Shown here: positions 11,030 through 22,727 of the stretch, in pieces | Layout: the number at the start of each line of letters is the position of its first letter | Numbering within the stretch: the first letter of the stretch is position 1 | DNA from: Dirofilaria immitis | Lineage: Eukaryota > Nematoda > Chromadorea > Rhabditida > Onchocercidae | DNA: 64,000 bases | NCBI GenBank assembly: GCA_024305405.1 | Contig: JAKNDB010000108.1 | Location: 1-64,000 of the forward strand | Direction of reading: 5' to 3' | The notes under the pieces: generated by a model | What the model was told of the DNA's origin: nothing | The model's database searches: none | What the model saw: the letters and a program-made list of their open reading frames with translations, nothing else | Position numbers and translations under genes: made by a program

Positions 11030-13954
11030 ATATACAGGTAGTCTCTTGTTTGACATTTGAGCCTGTGATCGTGTTTTGTCATAAGACAGCTGCTTCCGCA
11101 TCCGATGGCATTTCTAGCTTTACCAACTTCATCAAGACAATATGTGAGTTCTTTATCAATGAATGAGAACATGCAAAACCTCACACCTCACTGACCCGAT
11201 TTCCAATTAAGATTCCCAAACAGATTTGTAATTATTCAATCAACTTAAACATTAAAATATATTACTGTCATTACCGATCATTAACAAATTTATGTTTACA
11301 TAGTCATATATAGTCCTCATATATTTATTGAAAACATTTGCGAAAATTTTATCCTATGCATTATACAACTTAATAGTTTTCTTAAATTCCGTACATAAGT
11401 CAAGTCAACTCACTTATCTTCCTCATAACAACTTCATATCACTTGTCGCTCTTCACCACTGATTACCTTTCTTCTTCTATTATATTCCACATAATTCTCC
11501 GTTTGTGCCAATAATAATTCCTTCGATGGTACATGTAAATAGTACTCTCCTAGAAATATTTTCAATATTTTGGATTCATTTCTTTCTCCTTCTCTACGTA
11601 GAATTGCGTGATTATTTTTAAAGATAGTGGAGGAAGACAATAATAATATTTATTGCTAATAAAATTGAAATTCAAATAAAACATAAAACTGGAATTGGTC
11701 AATTCTCAGCAAGAAAGATAACCCAATAACTTTTTAACAATATAAATGCTAAAAATTGATCGGTGTTACACTTACTTCTCCACCATACTTTTTCAATAAT
11801 TTTCTTCTGTGCACTCAGTTTTTGTTGTTCAAATTCCTTCTTCATCACTTCTCGTTTTGTTGGCTCAGCTATTTCATGAATATCAATTCCTATATTGATA
11901 TATTAAAAATGATGATAGCAACTAAGAAAGCGTTTAATAGAATCAATGAAAATTAATATGTCACAAGTAAACTTTGACTGAAAACAAACATCAACATTTC
12001 TACCTGTTTGGTATATTTTTAGAAATTTTTCCTCTAACATAGAATCTCTGCAAGTGCTATAATAATTTTAATCTATGATTAATGATGGCAATTAATCATG
12101 ATCAAAAACAAATATAAAATTCAAACGAAATCTAAAAGTTACAATACGCAATTTTGCATATTCTCTATTCATCATGCAAAACTTCAGTCTTCACTTCTTT
12201 CTCATTGAAATGATGACAAACTGCGTTTAATTCAAGATAAATACTTTATGGATAAAAGAAAAATAAAGGTCGTAGAAGGATAGAAGACTCTACTCTAAAT
12301 TCTTCTCATATAAAAACTTGACCTATTCTATTATATGTAGTAATTTTATTTCAGGAAGCTTTTCTCTTTAATCATAAATACGACATACCTTGACACAATA
12401 AGGCTGCCATGCAACCACCTGTGCTTCATTAGCTTGAACTATTTCATCCGTATAACGTATAAAGTTTTCGCCAGCGAATTTCGACGCTTTTTTTCTTTTC
12501 CAGATACATTCTACAAAATAATCTCAACACAAAATCTCATTCTATTTGAAATTATATTACAAAACAGTTAAAGATAAGCATCTTCTCTGAAATTATCTCT
12601 TTATTAATATCAATATTTAAAACAAATCAAATGATGTTAGTGAAATCCTTATTTGCATATCTAATGAGAAGATTCTCCACAGTGATTTGCGTTCGCGAAT
12701 CCGTATCAACCAGTCAGTCACACCTGCCATATCAGCATCATCAGTATACATATCTTCATCTGTAGGCTCCTTTGCTATGTGATGACTAATTTTCCCTTGC
12801 TTTCAATTTTTTTTTTAAAAGTTCCCCTTCATCCAATACAAATGAAACTAATCTGAAGCACAGCTATTGAAAATATAACACTCAAATTTTAAATTTAAAT
12901 AACTAAACAAAATCGAAGTTACCTTCTCTTCCCTGGGAAGCTTCCTTGTTTGCTCCCGTTTTTTCGTGCTCTTCAACAATCTGCTTATATGTGTTTGTGG
13001 GTCACATTCATTCCATCGATTTCGTTTTGCATCCCAATCAAGCGCTAAGTTTTGCTGCAATTATAATTTTCTACAATATGAAAAAAGAGGACAATGCAAT
13101 TATACACAGCAAAAAGCTTTCAACAATCTATAAAATTTCAATTATGCCTGGCGATTCCTACTGTAAAGCATGATCTAAGCCTAATTCATCCGTAACTTAT
13201 ACGTCGGGCCATAATTTTGTGTATAACGAAAAAATCTTTTAGATTCAGTTTATTTGACAATTTAAAGAATTTCGAAGACAAATCTGAATGTAGTAGTCTG
13301 GAGAAATACCATAATTTGTCCACTTGGTGCCGAAACTATGAGATCCTTCAAAACAGTCTTGTTTTTGATGCATCATAGTACCACACTTTTCACAAGCACC
13401 CTAATTTTTACAGCTATATTATTACAAAATCGAATATTTCTAGAGAAATGAATAGAGTTGTAACATAGAATTAAAATGAAAAATGATCATTTCCTTTCTT
13501 TTTTAACTTTTGAAAAAAGAAAAAAACTATCATATCTTCAACATATATTTTTTCATTTTAGGCATATTTCCATAATGCCGGAATTAAATCTTTAAATTAA
13601 CCTGTAGAGTATGACCATCAGCCGGTATATATCACAGATTTTTTGCAATGATTTCTGGAATATGCAGATTGATATCACGTCCTGTGACAACATCTACTAT
13701 TGCTGGAGCTATGCCTAATTTTTGCTCTTCTAAATCTTTCAAAAAAATTTTTCGTTCCAATGTAAACCCTTTAATTACTTGTTTGCATTACTTGTTTGCA
13801 ATATTTTATAAAATTAAACGAATGGCAAAGGTCTGTTATTTACCTTTTGCTTCCTGTATTCATCTGTATTTTTCCGTCCTTCTTGCACACCGCCTATCCC
13901 GATTTCTTTTCGAAGTAGTTTCGTTACAGGAATTTCTGAAACAGTTGATGCCAT
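11030..13954 (-). pseudogene. slu7: SLU7 pre-mRNA splicing factor, multi-exon pseudogene
   Basis: SLU7 is the step-two splicing factor that acts in 3' splice-site choice. Relics of exons follow its order on the minus strand: ATG at 13954 (MASTVSEIPVTKLLRKEIG); LGIAPA..DINLHIP near 13700-13650; the CCHC knuckle GACEKCGTMMHQKQDC near 13410; LDWDAKRNRWNECDP near 13030; DEDMYTDDADMAG near 12730; FAGENFIRYTDE near 12460; EPTKREVMKKEFEQQK near 11830; ELLLAQTENYVEYNRR near 11500; and the C-terminal GSYW-K and YCLDEVGKAR pieces at 11220-11085. Two conserved codons have become TGA: the Trp at 13634-13632 and the position aligned with a conserved Cys at 11436-11434. Frameshifts near 12690 and 11790 add to this. 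Introns are retained, so it arose by DNA duplication, not retrocopying. A working copy is expected elsewhere. Confidence 0.85.
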
Positions 13955-13974
13955 TTAATTTTTCTTCTGAATAA

Positions 13975-16480
13975 TAAACTTTTATTGAATCCACATTATT
14001 TGAAAACCAAACATCGTACTACTTTTCCTAATTAATAGATAACGTAAAATTTCTGAGTTAATATTAAAGAAAGGAAGGAAGTTGAAATGGAGATTAAAAT
14101 GCTAATTTTAATTTTATGTTTGCGTTTGTTACTATCAATAAGTTGTTAAGTTTAAATATATTGTTAAATACATATAGTAATTGAATTCATTATATAACAA
14201 AATTTTCGGCAAATCAAAATTAGCAAAAATAACAGCTTTATACAAAAATTAAAACTTTACTTATATATTAATCCAAATTATGAAATAAAATTTTATTGAA
14301 TCAAAATTAAGAAATTCGAAAATTAGAATACTGATTTAAAGTCGTGACGTTTAAAATTAACATTTTCTGTTTACTACTACAATCCGTAATTGATTAATTT
14401 TGAGAATATTAGCAAATTTATAAGATATACAAACTCAATAAATTAATAGTAATTGAATTTAATTATAAATATGGTATACATTGATTACAGCATTGTTTCC
14501 CGGATTATAACCCTCAACTTGTATTATACTTTCTAGCAAACTGTTCTGATCATGTAACATACGTAATGCCTTCTTTAAAATCCATTGTGCGTTCACAATT
14601 GGCGTAATTTCTAAATGCACTCATATCACCATTTTATCAAGCGTTAGCGATCAAATTCGTAAATTCTGTACTTTTTCAACGCCATCAATATGCTCCAACA
14701 GATCGAATAGGAAACGAAATGCTTGATAGTGGCAAACCTAAAATTACCTTTTTTAAGATAAACATTCTGATAAATGATAATTTTTTAGAAATAAAATAAA
14801 ATTTAAAAATTTTTTTATCTATAATAGCAATTAGTTCTTTTGAAAAGCAAGAAACAAATGAAAAATAATCCAGTAAATAATTATATTAAATTAATTGGAT
14901 GAAACGTTAAGTCAAAGAGATTTCCATTTAAATTTTTCCATTTTGCTATTTACAGATAGTTAACTAAGCTTCTTTTTGAAGATATATTGATGATATTTAA
15001 TTGTTGATAGAAATAAATACGAAGAATTTTTGGATAAATGAAAGAGTTTTGAATGAAAACTGAAATTTAATAAAGTTCAGAAATTAATAATTATTGAATA
15101 AACAATGAGCAAACTTTCAATAAGTCCAATAATCATTTTTATAGTAGTAATCCTTTTTATAGTAATATTTCCATCCATCTATCTCTCAATGTAATTATTT
15201 TTTATTTTATTGAAAATTTCATTTTATGTTTCAAAATGATAAAATTAAACAAATGATTGCGGATGTCAAAAAGAATTCGAATAGCTTATTGATCAATTGT
15301 TGCTTGTTTATCTTCATCATTGTAGCAATAAAATTCTTCAAAATTCATCGTTGACCCGCAGTCTGAAATTTTATGAATAAAATTAATAAAAAAGAATCGA
15401 GACTAATATTCATCAACCAATAAATATTGCCGATAAAAAACATCGAATAATTATAAACCGAGATATTCTATTGTTGTTTGGATATCAAATTTTCAATATT
15501 ATTAACAAAACGAATAAAAAAATTGAAAATAATGTCTTATCTATTTTTATTAAGGTAGATTTTACATCAGTCATTTTTGATATTATTATGGGAAGACGAA
15601 TATAGGTAGATAGTTATAAAACAAGAAGGCATATATCACTACGATCAGCACATAAGCATTCAATTTGTTGAGAAGACCCGTTGAAAGTGTTATTAGTTGT
15701 TAATGATTAGAAAAGAGGTGCTGAGAATAGATAAACTATATGATAAGCTGAATAAAAACATTTTTCATCTCAATAGAGCAGTCATATTTGTTGATACGTT
15801 CTATTTCTTCCGGAATCATAGACTTTTTTAACTTGTTTAAAATATTAATTCATCGGGAAATATCACATGTTTCCGCTATTACTCCTCTATCCAGCACCCG
15901 GTATTGGTATTTGGTATTCTCGTTATCCGTTTAATAGGCAATTATTATTAGAAAACCAACTAAATAGTTTTACTCATTAATAATATTATTATTTTAATAG
16001 GGAAGATTTAAGTAGTAATAATGAAGTAGTTTAAATGCAATTTATTGATGTATATTAAAATATTTAGAAAAAAAAATTTAATTATAATGAAAATCGATAT
16101 TACACTTTTGCTCAACTTTTCTTCCTCTACTATTCCCATTCTTTTTATGTTTTATTTTTCCTTTGCATTTCGAAGCAACTAATCATTTTTATTTCAAATT
16201 TAATGAAAAAGAAAAAAAATTTTGAATCGTATCAAATGGAACTTTTGAATTATTTGTATAATTAAATTTGTAGCACATGAATTGAACTAAATGCTATTTG
16301 GAAAGAAACAAGAAAATAAGAATAAATTTGATAAATCTTTAAGAGAGAATTCAATATTGGGAAAATTTGATGAGTTATTCGAAATTCATAAAAACAAAAT
16401 TAATCTTTTAAATCATTCATAAAAATGTTATTCCAAATTTCTGTTGTTGTTATCATTAATAGGAACATATTAATTAATTC
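13975..16480. other. Very AT-rich spacer
   Basis: No coding potential beyond short random frames and no ordered repeat seen until the 27-bp array begins. Confidence 0.6.
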
Positions 16481-16489
16481 ATGGCTATT

Positions 16490-17600
16490 GTATAATTAAA
16501 CTATCAATACATGAATAAAATTATTCATATAAATTATACCTCATATAAATACTAAAATATCGCATAAGACTAAATTATCCATACGTATCACATGGAATTA
16601 AAAAAAAAAAAAAAAATTACATATCATATGGAATAAATTGTTCGCCAAAACTGAATACTAGCACGCATTACATCAGTTAGATCATTATTACACGTAACAT
16701 GAATGATATTATCACTGCTCATCTTACAAAAAATATTACTCGAACGTATCAGGTAAATTAAATCATTTACACGTATCACATAACATAAGTGATTAGCAAA
16801 TAATATATGAAGTGAATTAGCACCCATACAGATCACCTCAATTGAATCATTTGTACGTATCATATGAAGTGAAGTATCGGTACTTTGTACATTAATTATA
16901 TCATCAGAATATAGTAAATGGAATGAATCGCCGAAACGTGCTACACGAGTTATATTTTTAGTAAATAATATATGAATTAAGCTATCATTCCGTAACATAT
17001 ACAACAAATCACGAGCCATATAAAATACATTACTTGGATATATTTGATGAGTTATATTGCCAGAACGTATCCGAATATATGAACTACCAGTACGTACCAT
17101 TTGAAATGTATTATTATAATGTATCATATGGACAAAATAACGGGAATGCAATATATGATCATCTGACTGATATATTCTATGCGCTAAATTACCAACACGT
17201 ATTACGTAAAACGCATTAGGAATATGCACCACATGTATTAAACAATCAGCATTTATCATACGAACTGAATTATTAGTATCCACTGGTTGAACTAAATTAT
17301 TAGCACGTATCACATGAATTGAATTATTGGTACGTACCATATAAGTTAAATTATTAGCAAATATTATGCGAACTGGATTAGGAGTACATATTGCATGAAC
17401 TGCATCAGAAGTATGTATCATAAAAACTGAAGTACCAATGCGTTTCACATGAATAATATTAGTAGTGCATAATAAACGTACCGGATTATTAGTACGTAAT
17501 ACGTGAAGTGTTCTATCGGCACTTATAACATGGAGTAAATTGCCGGTACGCACTACATGAATTTATTATCGTCTTGCATCGCATGAATGAAATGATGATA
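16490..17600. repeat. 27-bp minisatellite array, about 40 diverged units
   Basis: Successive units such as TTAGCACGTATCACATGAAT followed by seven more bases repeat with an exact 27-bp period through most of the interval. Individual units differ at many positions, yet the register holds for roughly 1.1 kb. A run of A residues at 16599-16615 disrupts it near the left end. The period equals nine codons, which explains the long open frame described separately. Confidence 0.88.
16624..17553 (-). CDS. Open frame of 309 codons made of nonapeptide repeats, unknown
   Basis: The minus strand of the 27-bp array stays open for 309 codons as about 34 copies of a nine-residue motif resembling NNLIHVIRT (alternating Ile/Val/Leu/His and Asn/Asp/Thr/Arg). 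Units are highly diverged, but no stop codon has arisen. No signal peptide, known domain or flanking splice site is evident, and it does not resemble a family I know. Either it is an expressed repeat protein, or it is a non-coding minisatellite whose consensus lacks stops in this frame. I favour the repeat explanation slightly. Confidence 0.3.
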   Translation of the reverse strand: MRTGNLLHVISADRTLHVLRTNNPVRLLCTTNIIHVKRIGTSVFMIHTSDAVHAICTPNPVRIIFANNLTYMVRTNNSIHVIRANNLVQPVDTNNSVRMINADCLIHVVHIPNAFYVIRVGNLAHRIYQSDDHILHSRYFVHMIHYNNTFQMVRTGSSYIRIRSGNITHQIYPSNVFYMARDLLYMLRNDSLIHILFTKNITRVARFGDSFHLLYSDDIINVQSTDTSLHMIRTNDSIEVICMGANSLHILFANHLCYVIRVNDLIYLIRSSNIFCKMSSDNIIHVTCNNDLTDVMRASIQFWRTIYSI

Positions 17601-18108
17601 CTGTTTGTTCATGCGATGATAATAATCTTCAATGTATTATGATGTCATTAATTCTATCACTAATTATTGCTCTACTCCATCTCGAGATAGATAGATTGTA
17701 AAAATTTTGATCCAATCTTAAGATCAAAATTGATTATTTGTTTTTCCTCACTTTTAAATCACAAGATTATTAAATATCACTGGATAAATTATGTTCCATT
17801 TAATTTCCTCATCCGATAGTAGTATATGTATTATCACTTGTTATTATTGATAAATTTTATATTTCATTTGACTTCCTTATTAAATAGAAAATATAAAATA
17901 AGAACGCTTCATAAATTTCAGCTTGAAATATTTGAAAAGTATGTAATATCAAATGTATCATACTGATTTGCTGTCTTTCTTTTCTTTATATTTTTAAGCA
18001 GTGCCAATCATTTTTGCAAATGGAAACTATCATCTTTAAGAATTTTATTTGAAACAATGAAAATTCAAATTATTATGGGGCACAGAATAAATTGATATAA
18101 ATGTATTT
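17601..18108. other. Non-coding spacer before the composite retroelement
   Basis: No features recognised; very AT-rich. Confidence 0.55.
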
Positions 18109-18150
18109 TATATATGATAATAACTGATAATGAAATGAAAAAATATTACA

Positions 18151-18692
18151 TGTCGAGAATTTTCTTGAAACTAATTTTTAATTATAAATATATTTCTAAA
18201 TCTTTATTTTTCTATGAATCATTGCTTATAAAATGTAGATCATTCTCATAATGCCGTTTCCGGCGGATGTTCTCATTCCATAAAAATTGTCTTATGTCTA
18301 AATAACTTAATCCAACCATTTTATCAAAGGGTTTATCTTGCAGTTTTTATGAGTAAAACCATTTCTTCTCACGAAAATTTTTATCTTCAATTTTATCTAC
18401 TTTCTTCAAGTGTAAATAAATATGTACATCCTTATAAATCTCTTCCTCACAAAATCTTTTCTATAGAAGACCATGACTTTGTAGTCGAGAGGCTTATTTT
18501 CGCAGTTTACACAGTTTTCTACAGTTTTACCAAAGTCACCGTTCCTGTTTTCTTTAAAATAAATTATTATTACATTCTTCTTGTGCTACAACCTTACAAA
18601 TCCCGAATTCGTCCACAAAGAATTCTTCTCCACCAAATACAACTTCCACCAAATTCAAGCCTCAGTTCAGTCTAATCAAAAAATTAACAACA
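18151..18692 (+). mobile_element. 5' LTR of the left element copy (542 bp)
   Basis: TG...CA-bounded LTR beginning TGTCGAGAATTTTCTTGAAA and ending AATTAACAACA, followed ten bases later by a primer-binding-site-like sequence. It differs from the partial 3' LTR at 21913, which reads CTCGAAAC like the LTR at 5597, so the two ends of this copy are not recent twins. Confidence 0.85.
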
Positions 18693-18702
18693 AAAATAAA
18701 AT

Positions 18703-18720
18703 TGGTGCCACGAGCTGGGA
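18703..18720 (+). promoter_or_regulatory. Putative tRNA primer-binding site
   Basis: TGGTGCCACGAGCTGGGA starts with the TGG expected to pair with the CCA end of a tRNA and lies just inside the LTR. It abuts the gag ATG at 18721 with no spacer. The reverse-strand copy has the same arrangement at 23583-23566. I cannot name the tRNA without a tRNA set. Confidence 0.65.
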
Positions 18721-19627
18721 ATGTCAGCTGTAATAGTTAAAGATGTTCAACCGGTGAAAGAAAAGTTGTTAAGCCTTCTGGAAGAAATCAAAAATGGATT
18801 TGGAGAAGATGGATCCAATGATGACTGTAGAAGAAATCCAAGAGCAACACGAAACAAGAAAACGAATCATCGAGGAGAAAATGATGCGCCTCGAATCATA
18901 TCTGGAATCTCTCGAAACGACCAATAAAGAGTGGAAGCAATATATTCAACAAATTTTCTCCCCGGAAAAAAGGCGAGAGGAAGAAGAAAAACACGCACAA
19001 ATGGTGAATGATGAAACAGGTATTTTAAGACTAATTAGTGATAGTAAAGATGTAATAATTACTCTTAAAATGTATGAAAAGGATTCAGAGTTAATACTCC
19101 AACGCTTAGAAAAAGGCACTAAAAAGGAGTACTAACTCAACAGAACGAAACGATACAATCAGCAAATCACACAACAGTGAATTTGCCCCAGTTACCGTTA
19201 GAGTAAGTCAAAACCATTTTCACGATTTATCCCTAATAAATCCTCAGCATTAACGGTGTCAATTCCCAAATCAAAGGCAAAATAGATTAAAACAAAAAGA
19301 CCCTGCGCATTTTGTAATAAAGATCATTGGGATAATGAGTGTCAGGTTTACTCAACAATAAAACAAAGAACGGAACGTTTGAAGGAATTAAAGGTCTGTT
19401 TGAACTGTTTTGATAATAGTCACAAGACGACGGATTGTAAAAGCAGAAAGCGTTCCTGTTTTTACTGCAAAGGCCCTCACAACCCAGCACTATGCGAAAA
19501 GAAGTATCGAGGGCACGACGAACCAAATAAAGAAGAAGCCAAGTTCGTGAACGTCAGTCAATATTACAAACAAAAACCAAATGGATCAAACGGAAAAAGA
19601 AGTTTTACTTCTATGCAGAAAGGTTAA
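18721..19627 (+). pseudogene. gag: BEL/Pao gag, internally deleted, left copy
   Basis: The ATG at 18721 opens MSAVIVKDVQPVKEKLLS, then a charged coiled coil reading MTVEEIQEQHETRKRI onward in a second frame, because two A residues are missing near 18790 relative to the copy at 23.5 kb. The N-terminal part ends near 19190 at NLPQLPL, where the DUF1759-type middle domain should begin, and jumps to a short linker. Three zinc-knuckle motifs follow: CAFCNKDHWDNEC, CLNCFDNSHKTTDC and CFYCKGPHNPALC (19301-19490). Gag would form the virus-like particle and bind the element RNA. The missing middle and the frame breaks make this copy defective. Confidence 0.85.
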
Positions 19628-20265
19628 TGTTATCAATCCAGTTAATTAGGAGATTCAAAGCGGAGCTATAGTACTCTTCGATACTGGTGCGCAAACATCG
19701 TTTGTCTCAAAAAAATTGGCGCAAAATTGAAATTAGAGGTTGGTGAAAGTGGAGTCATAAGGATTGCCTCGTTCAGCAGCAAATACCCAACTTCATCTTC
19801 GTACTATACAACGGTTATTGGAGTAAAAACCACTGACTCCCAGACCATATTCCTCAAAGTGAATGTGATAGAATATTTAACCAACTCACTGCCGATAATT
19901 CCATTAGACCAACTGGACGTACCAAGTATCACGAATCAAATTCAATTAGACAGAAGTTTAAGATGCGTAGAACGCATTTCTCTATTCCTCTCAATTCATC
20001 CCATTTAAAAATGCCAAGTCATAAGATCAGGATTTTCCTTGATAAATACTAAGGTTGGTCCGATATTAGCTGGCAGTGGAGACGCAACAAGGCCACTTAA
20101 ATCCAGAGACGCAACAAGACCACCTAAATTCAATGGAGTGACAACTATATCAAACTGTAAAGATATTACGCCAGCATCCGAATGGCCACAAAGAACATCA
20201 ACAACTGTATCCGTCAATAGTATTACCGCAGAAATAGACCGCTTCTGGAAATTAGAAGTTTGACA
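19628..20265 (+). pseudogene. pol: BEL/Pao pol remnant: aspartic protease and linker only
   Basis: An aspartic protease core with the active-site triad in VLFDTGAQTSFVS lies near 19670-19710, followed by the LPIIPLDQLDVP and INTKVGPILAGSG segments and ending in RFWKLE (about 20250), which in BEL/Pao elements stands just before the reverse transcriptase. Everything expected next (RT, RNase H, integrase, about 3 kb) is absent, and the sequence passes straight into the env-like region. At least one frameshift lies near 19730 and a gap near 20010. Confidence 0.8.
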
Positions 20266-21800
20266 AGACAACAACGAAATCCAATAAGCTTAAGGAGAAA
20301 GTCAAATTTCACAATGTCATGTATAATGTTAGTAATAATTTTATCCATAATGTCGACAAGAACATTAGCAACAAAATCTGTAAGTGGAGATCTGGAATGC
20401 CATTCAACATCCCTAAGAAGTGGAATTGTGAAGAAGTTGAAACTCAAAATTCAACATCAATTACAATTACGGTCTACACTCCGACTCACGTCCGGATACC
20501 AGCGATAAGATGCAACAATGTTACTCGAACAGTCTGTACTAAAACATTTCTCAGATTATCGCTCTCAGTAGTTTCTGATCAGACGATCACTTCAACATCA
20601 GAGTACTACTGCAGAGTATTGGACAATCAAAGGAAATTAAAGGGTATCTCGTTGACCCAAACATCCTCGAACAAGTGGATAACAAATAATGACGTACAGT
20701 ACTCATATGGATGGTTAGAAATTAAATGTCAATTAACGACAAACTACATGCTAACAGAGGGAGAAATATTATTATACGATGGCAAAAGGTTACTATCAGT
20801 TCTTGATAATATTGAGAACTGCACAATCAAAAATGGGAAATGCATGACAAATACCAGTATTACCCTACTGGATGCTACAAATGCAACAAAACATTGCTTG
20901 TATCGATGAATAGGGAGATTTGATGAGCAAAAATATACAAATCATGTCCTTGTCGATGAACTACAAACTTTGTTCGTGTTTGATGAACAAACGGAAAAAC
21001 TTAAAACGGAAAATTGTGAATTTGTGAAACCATACTTGATGAAAGGAGATATCATTATTGCGGCAGAAAATTGAAGCAACTTCAGTCAAACCCACCGAAC
21101 GGAAGGTAAATTATAACAGTGATCACAAACCCCAATTGCTTATGATGGAAATCGATTCTCAGGAAACATCGGACCCAGAAAATATAAAATTTCAATATAT
21201 TTTCGATAAATTACAACGAAATTTCCAGGAATAATATAATGTTGTGTATCAAAGAAGCTGTCAAAATAGGAATAATTTACTCTTATTGATCAAATGGTTA
21301 TCTCACAAGGATCCGACATTAGCAGCGACTTTGTTACTGCAAAGAAATGATATCATCGTTAAAAGGTGGATGACAATTTATTAGTTGCTCCTTGTAATTC
21401 GGGAAACATCACTCAGAACACGGTTGAGTTCAAAAGTGGTATAATAAGCAAATTCGAAATTGAAAGAATTAATGCGGAAATAGAAACATTGGCTGCCAAA
21501 CAAAAAACCATCAATTCAGTACCTCATCAACAAAACATGGAAACTATCTGGCAAGAAATCAGTCAAGAAGGAAAAGAACTAGCAGAACAATTGGATGATG
21601 AGATTGGCAAAGCCACGTTACTGATACAAAACGAACTTTCGGAATTCGCCCTACATTGGCGTATGATTACTGGCGGAACTAGTATGCTCATTCTGTTAAT
21701 AGTGCTAATTATTGTTAAATTAAAATGCCAATTGATTTTATCTCTTTATGCCCAAATTGTAATAGAAATTCAAATCAAGAAATCGTTGCTATCCCTATGA
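20266..21800 (+). pseudogene. Envelope-like glycoprotein remnant of the BEL/Pao element
   Basis: A signal-peptide-like hydrophobic stretch (about 20310-20370) leads into a Cys- and Asn-rich region in another frame (20319-20909) with several N-x-S/T sites. Further pieces lie at 20910-21070. The last part (21366-21800) has a long heptad-like helix and one membrane segment (LILLIVLIIVKLK) near its end. This signal, ectodomain, coiled-coil and membrane-anchor order fits the envelope proteins of some nematode BEL/Pao elements (semotivirus-like). At least three frame breaks make it inactive. I cannot assign the fusion-protein class by eye. Confidence 0.6.
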
Positions 21801-21912
21801 ATTTATTAGGGAAGACCTACTTGACAAAAAGAAATTTAAAACTGCCATTGAGAATGCTTTAAGTTACCAACCTCAATTCCTTCCTCTTGCTAGTTTTCGC
21901 CCCTCTCGGAAA

Positions 21913-21982
21913 TGTCGAGAATTTTCTCGAAACTAATTTTTAATTATAAATATTTCTAAATCTTTATTTTTCTATGAATCAA
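21913..21982 (+). mobile_element. Truncated 3' LTR (first 70 bp)
   Basis: TGTCGAGAATTTTCTCGAAA onward matches the LTR start until CTATGAATCA, then breaks into a run of 14 T residues. The remaining 400-470 bp of the LTR are missing. Confidence 0.8.
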
Positions 21983-22006
21983 TTTTTTTTTTTTTGCTGC
22001 TGTTGA

Positions 22007-22540
22007 TTTTATACGAGCTGTTTTGTTGGCATGTAAAGCATTGCAAAACGTGGAATTATGGGAATTGGAAATATCAATATCTTTAATATTACTGTAGGTG
22101 ATATCGTAACGAGTGATGGTAAATCAATGGATACTGTAATTCATGAAAACATTAATAAGGGTGAAAGTAGTGAACAAAAATGATGATATCAACTGAATCA
22201 AATAATGGATATATCGCAATTCCGAATAATGAAGATGTGATAAGTAGTACCAGAATGGGCATGTGATGAGAGGCATTCTCCGAATTATATCATTTATTGT
22301 CAAGGCGATTTATTACATGTAGTAATGATGCTTAATATTTTCAAAGATTCTAAAACATTTGTTGATAAACCATTAAAACGAAATCCTGCTGAAGTTACTG
22401 AAGATTTTAAGAAAAATTTCCACATGATATTACGGCAAATGATACGGAAGCAATACGACAATTTATTGATGAAAATTTTGAAGAAGAAGGTCATGAATTG
22501 GAAAAGTATGATGGTGGATTATTTTATTAATGAATCATTT
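22007..22540 (+). pseudogene. Trehalase (GH37) gene fragment inside the retroelement block
   Basis: Trehalase splits trehalose into two glucoses. At 22245-22400 one frame reads VVPEWACDERHSPNYIIYC, then GDLLHVVM and FKDSKTFVDKPLKRNPAEV, which is the conserved N-terminal part of family 37 trehalases (IYC-G-LL, DSK-FVD-PL). After AAGAAAAA at about 22410 the frame shifts by one base and continues as NDTEAIRQFIDENFEEEGHE, the next conserved segment, to about 22500. A possible donor (GAAAAGTATGAT) follows. No catalytic exons are present before the element arm starts at 22728. The open stretch at 22007-22075 may be another host scrap. This is a partial gene, probably dead. Confidence 0.75.
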
Positions 22541-22727
22541 ATCAATCTCAATAAATTCCTAAAATTTATTTTATCAACATATATCTCAATCAAACTTATC
22601 GATAACGATTTCTTACAATTTACTTCATTATTTCACTCTTTTTCTTAATTCATTATTTCAAATTATTATCATTCATTTGTTATTGTATCCTAAAATATCA
22701 TTTCGTTATATATTCAGTTTGTTATAT

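Noticed and set aside
17034..17219. Plus-strand open frame in the 27-bp array
   Set aside because: Short frame opposite the long minus-strand frame; it does not follow the nine-residue periodicity.
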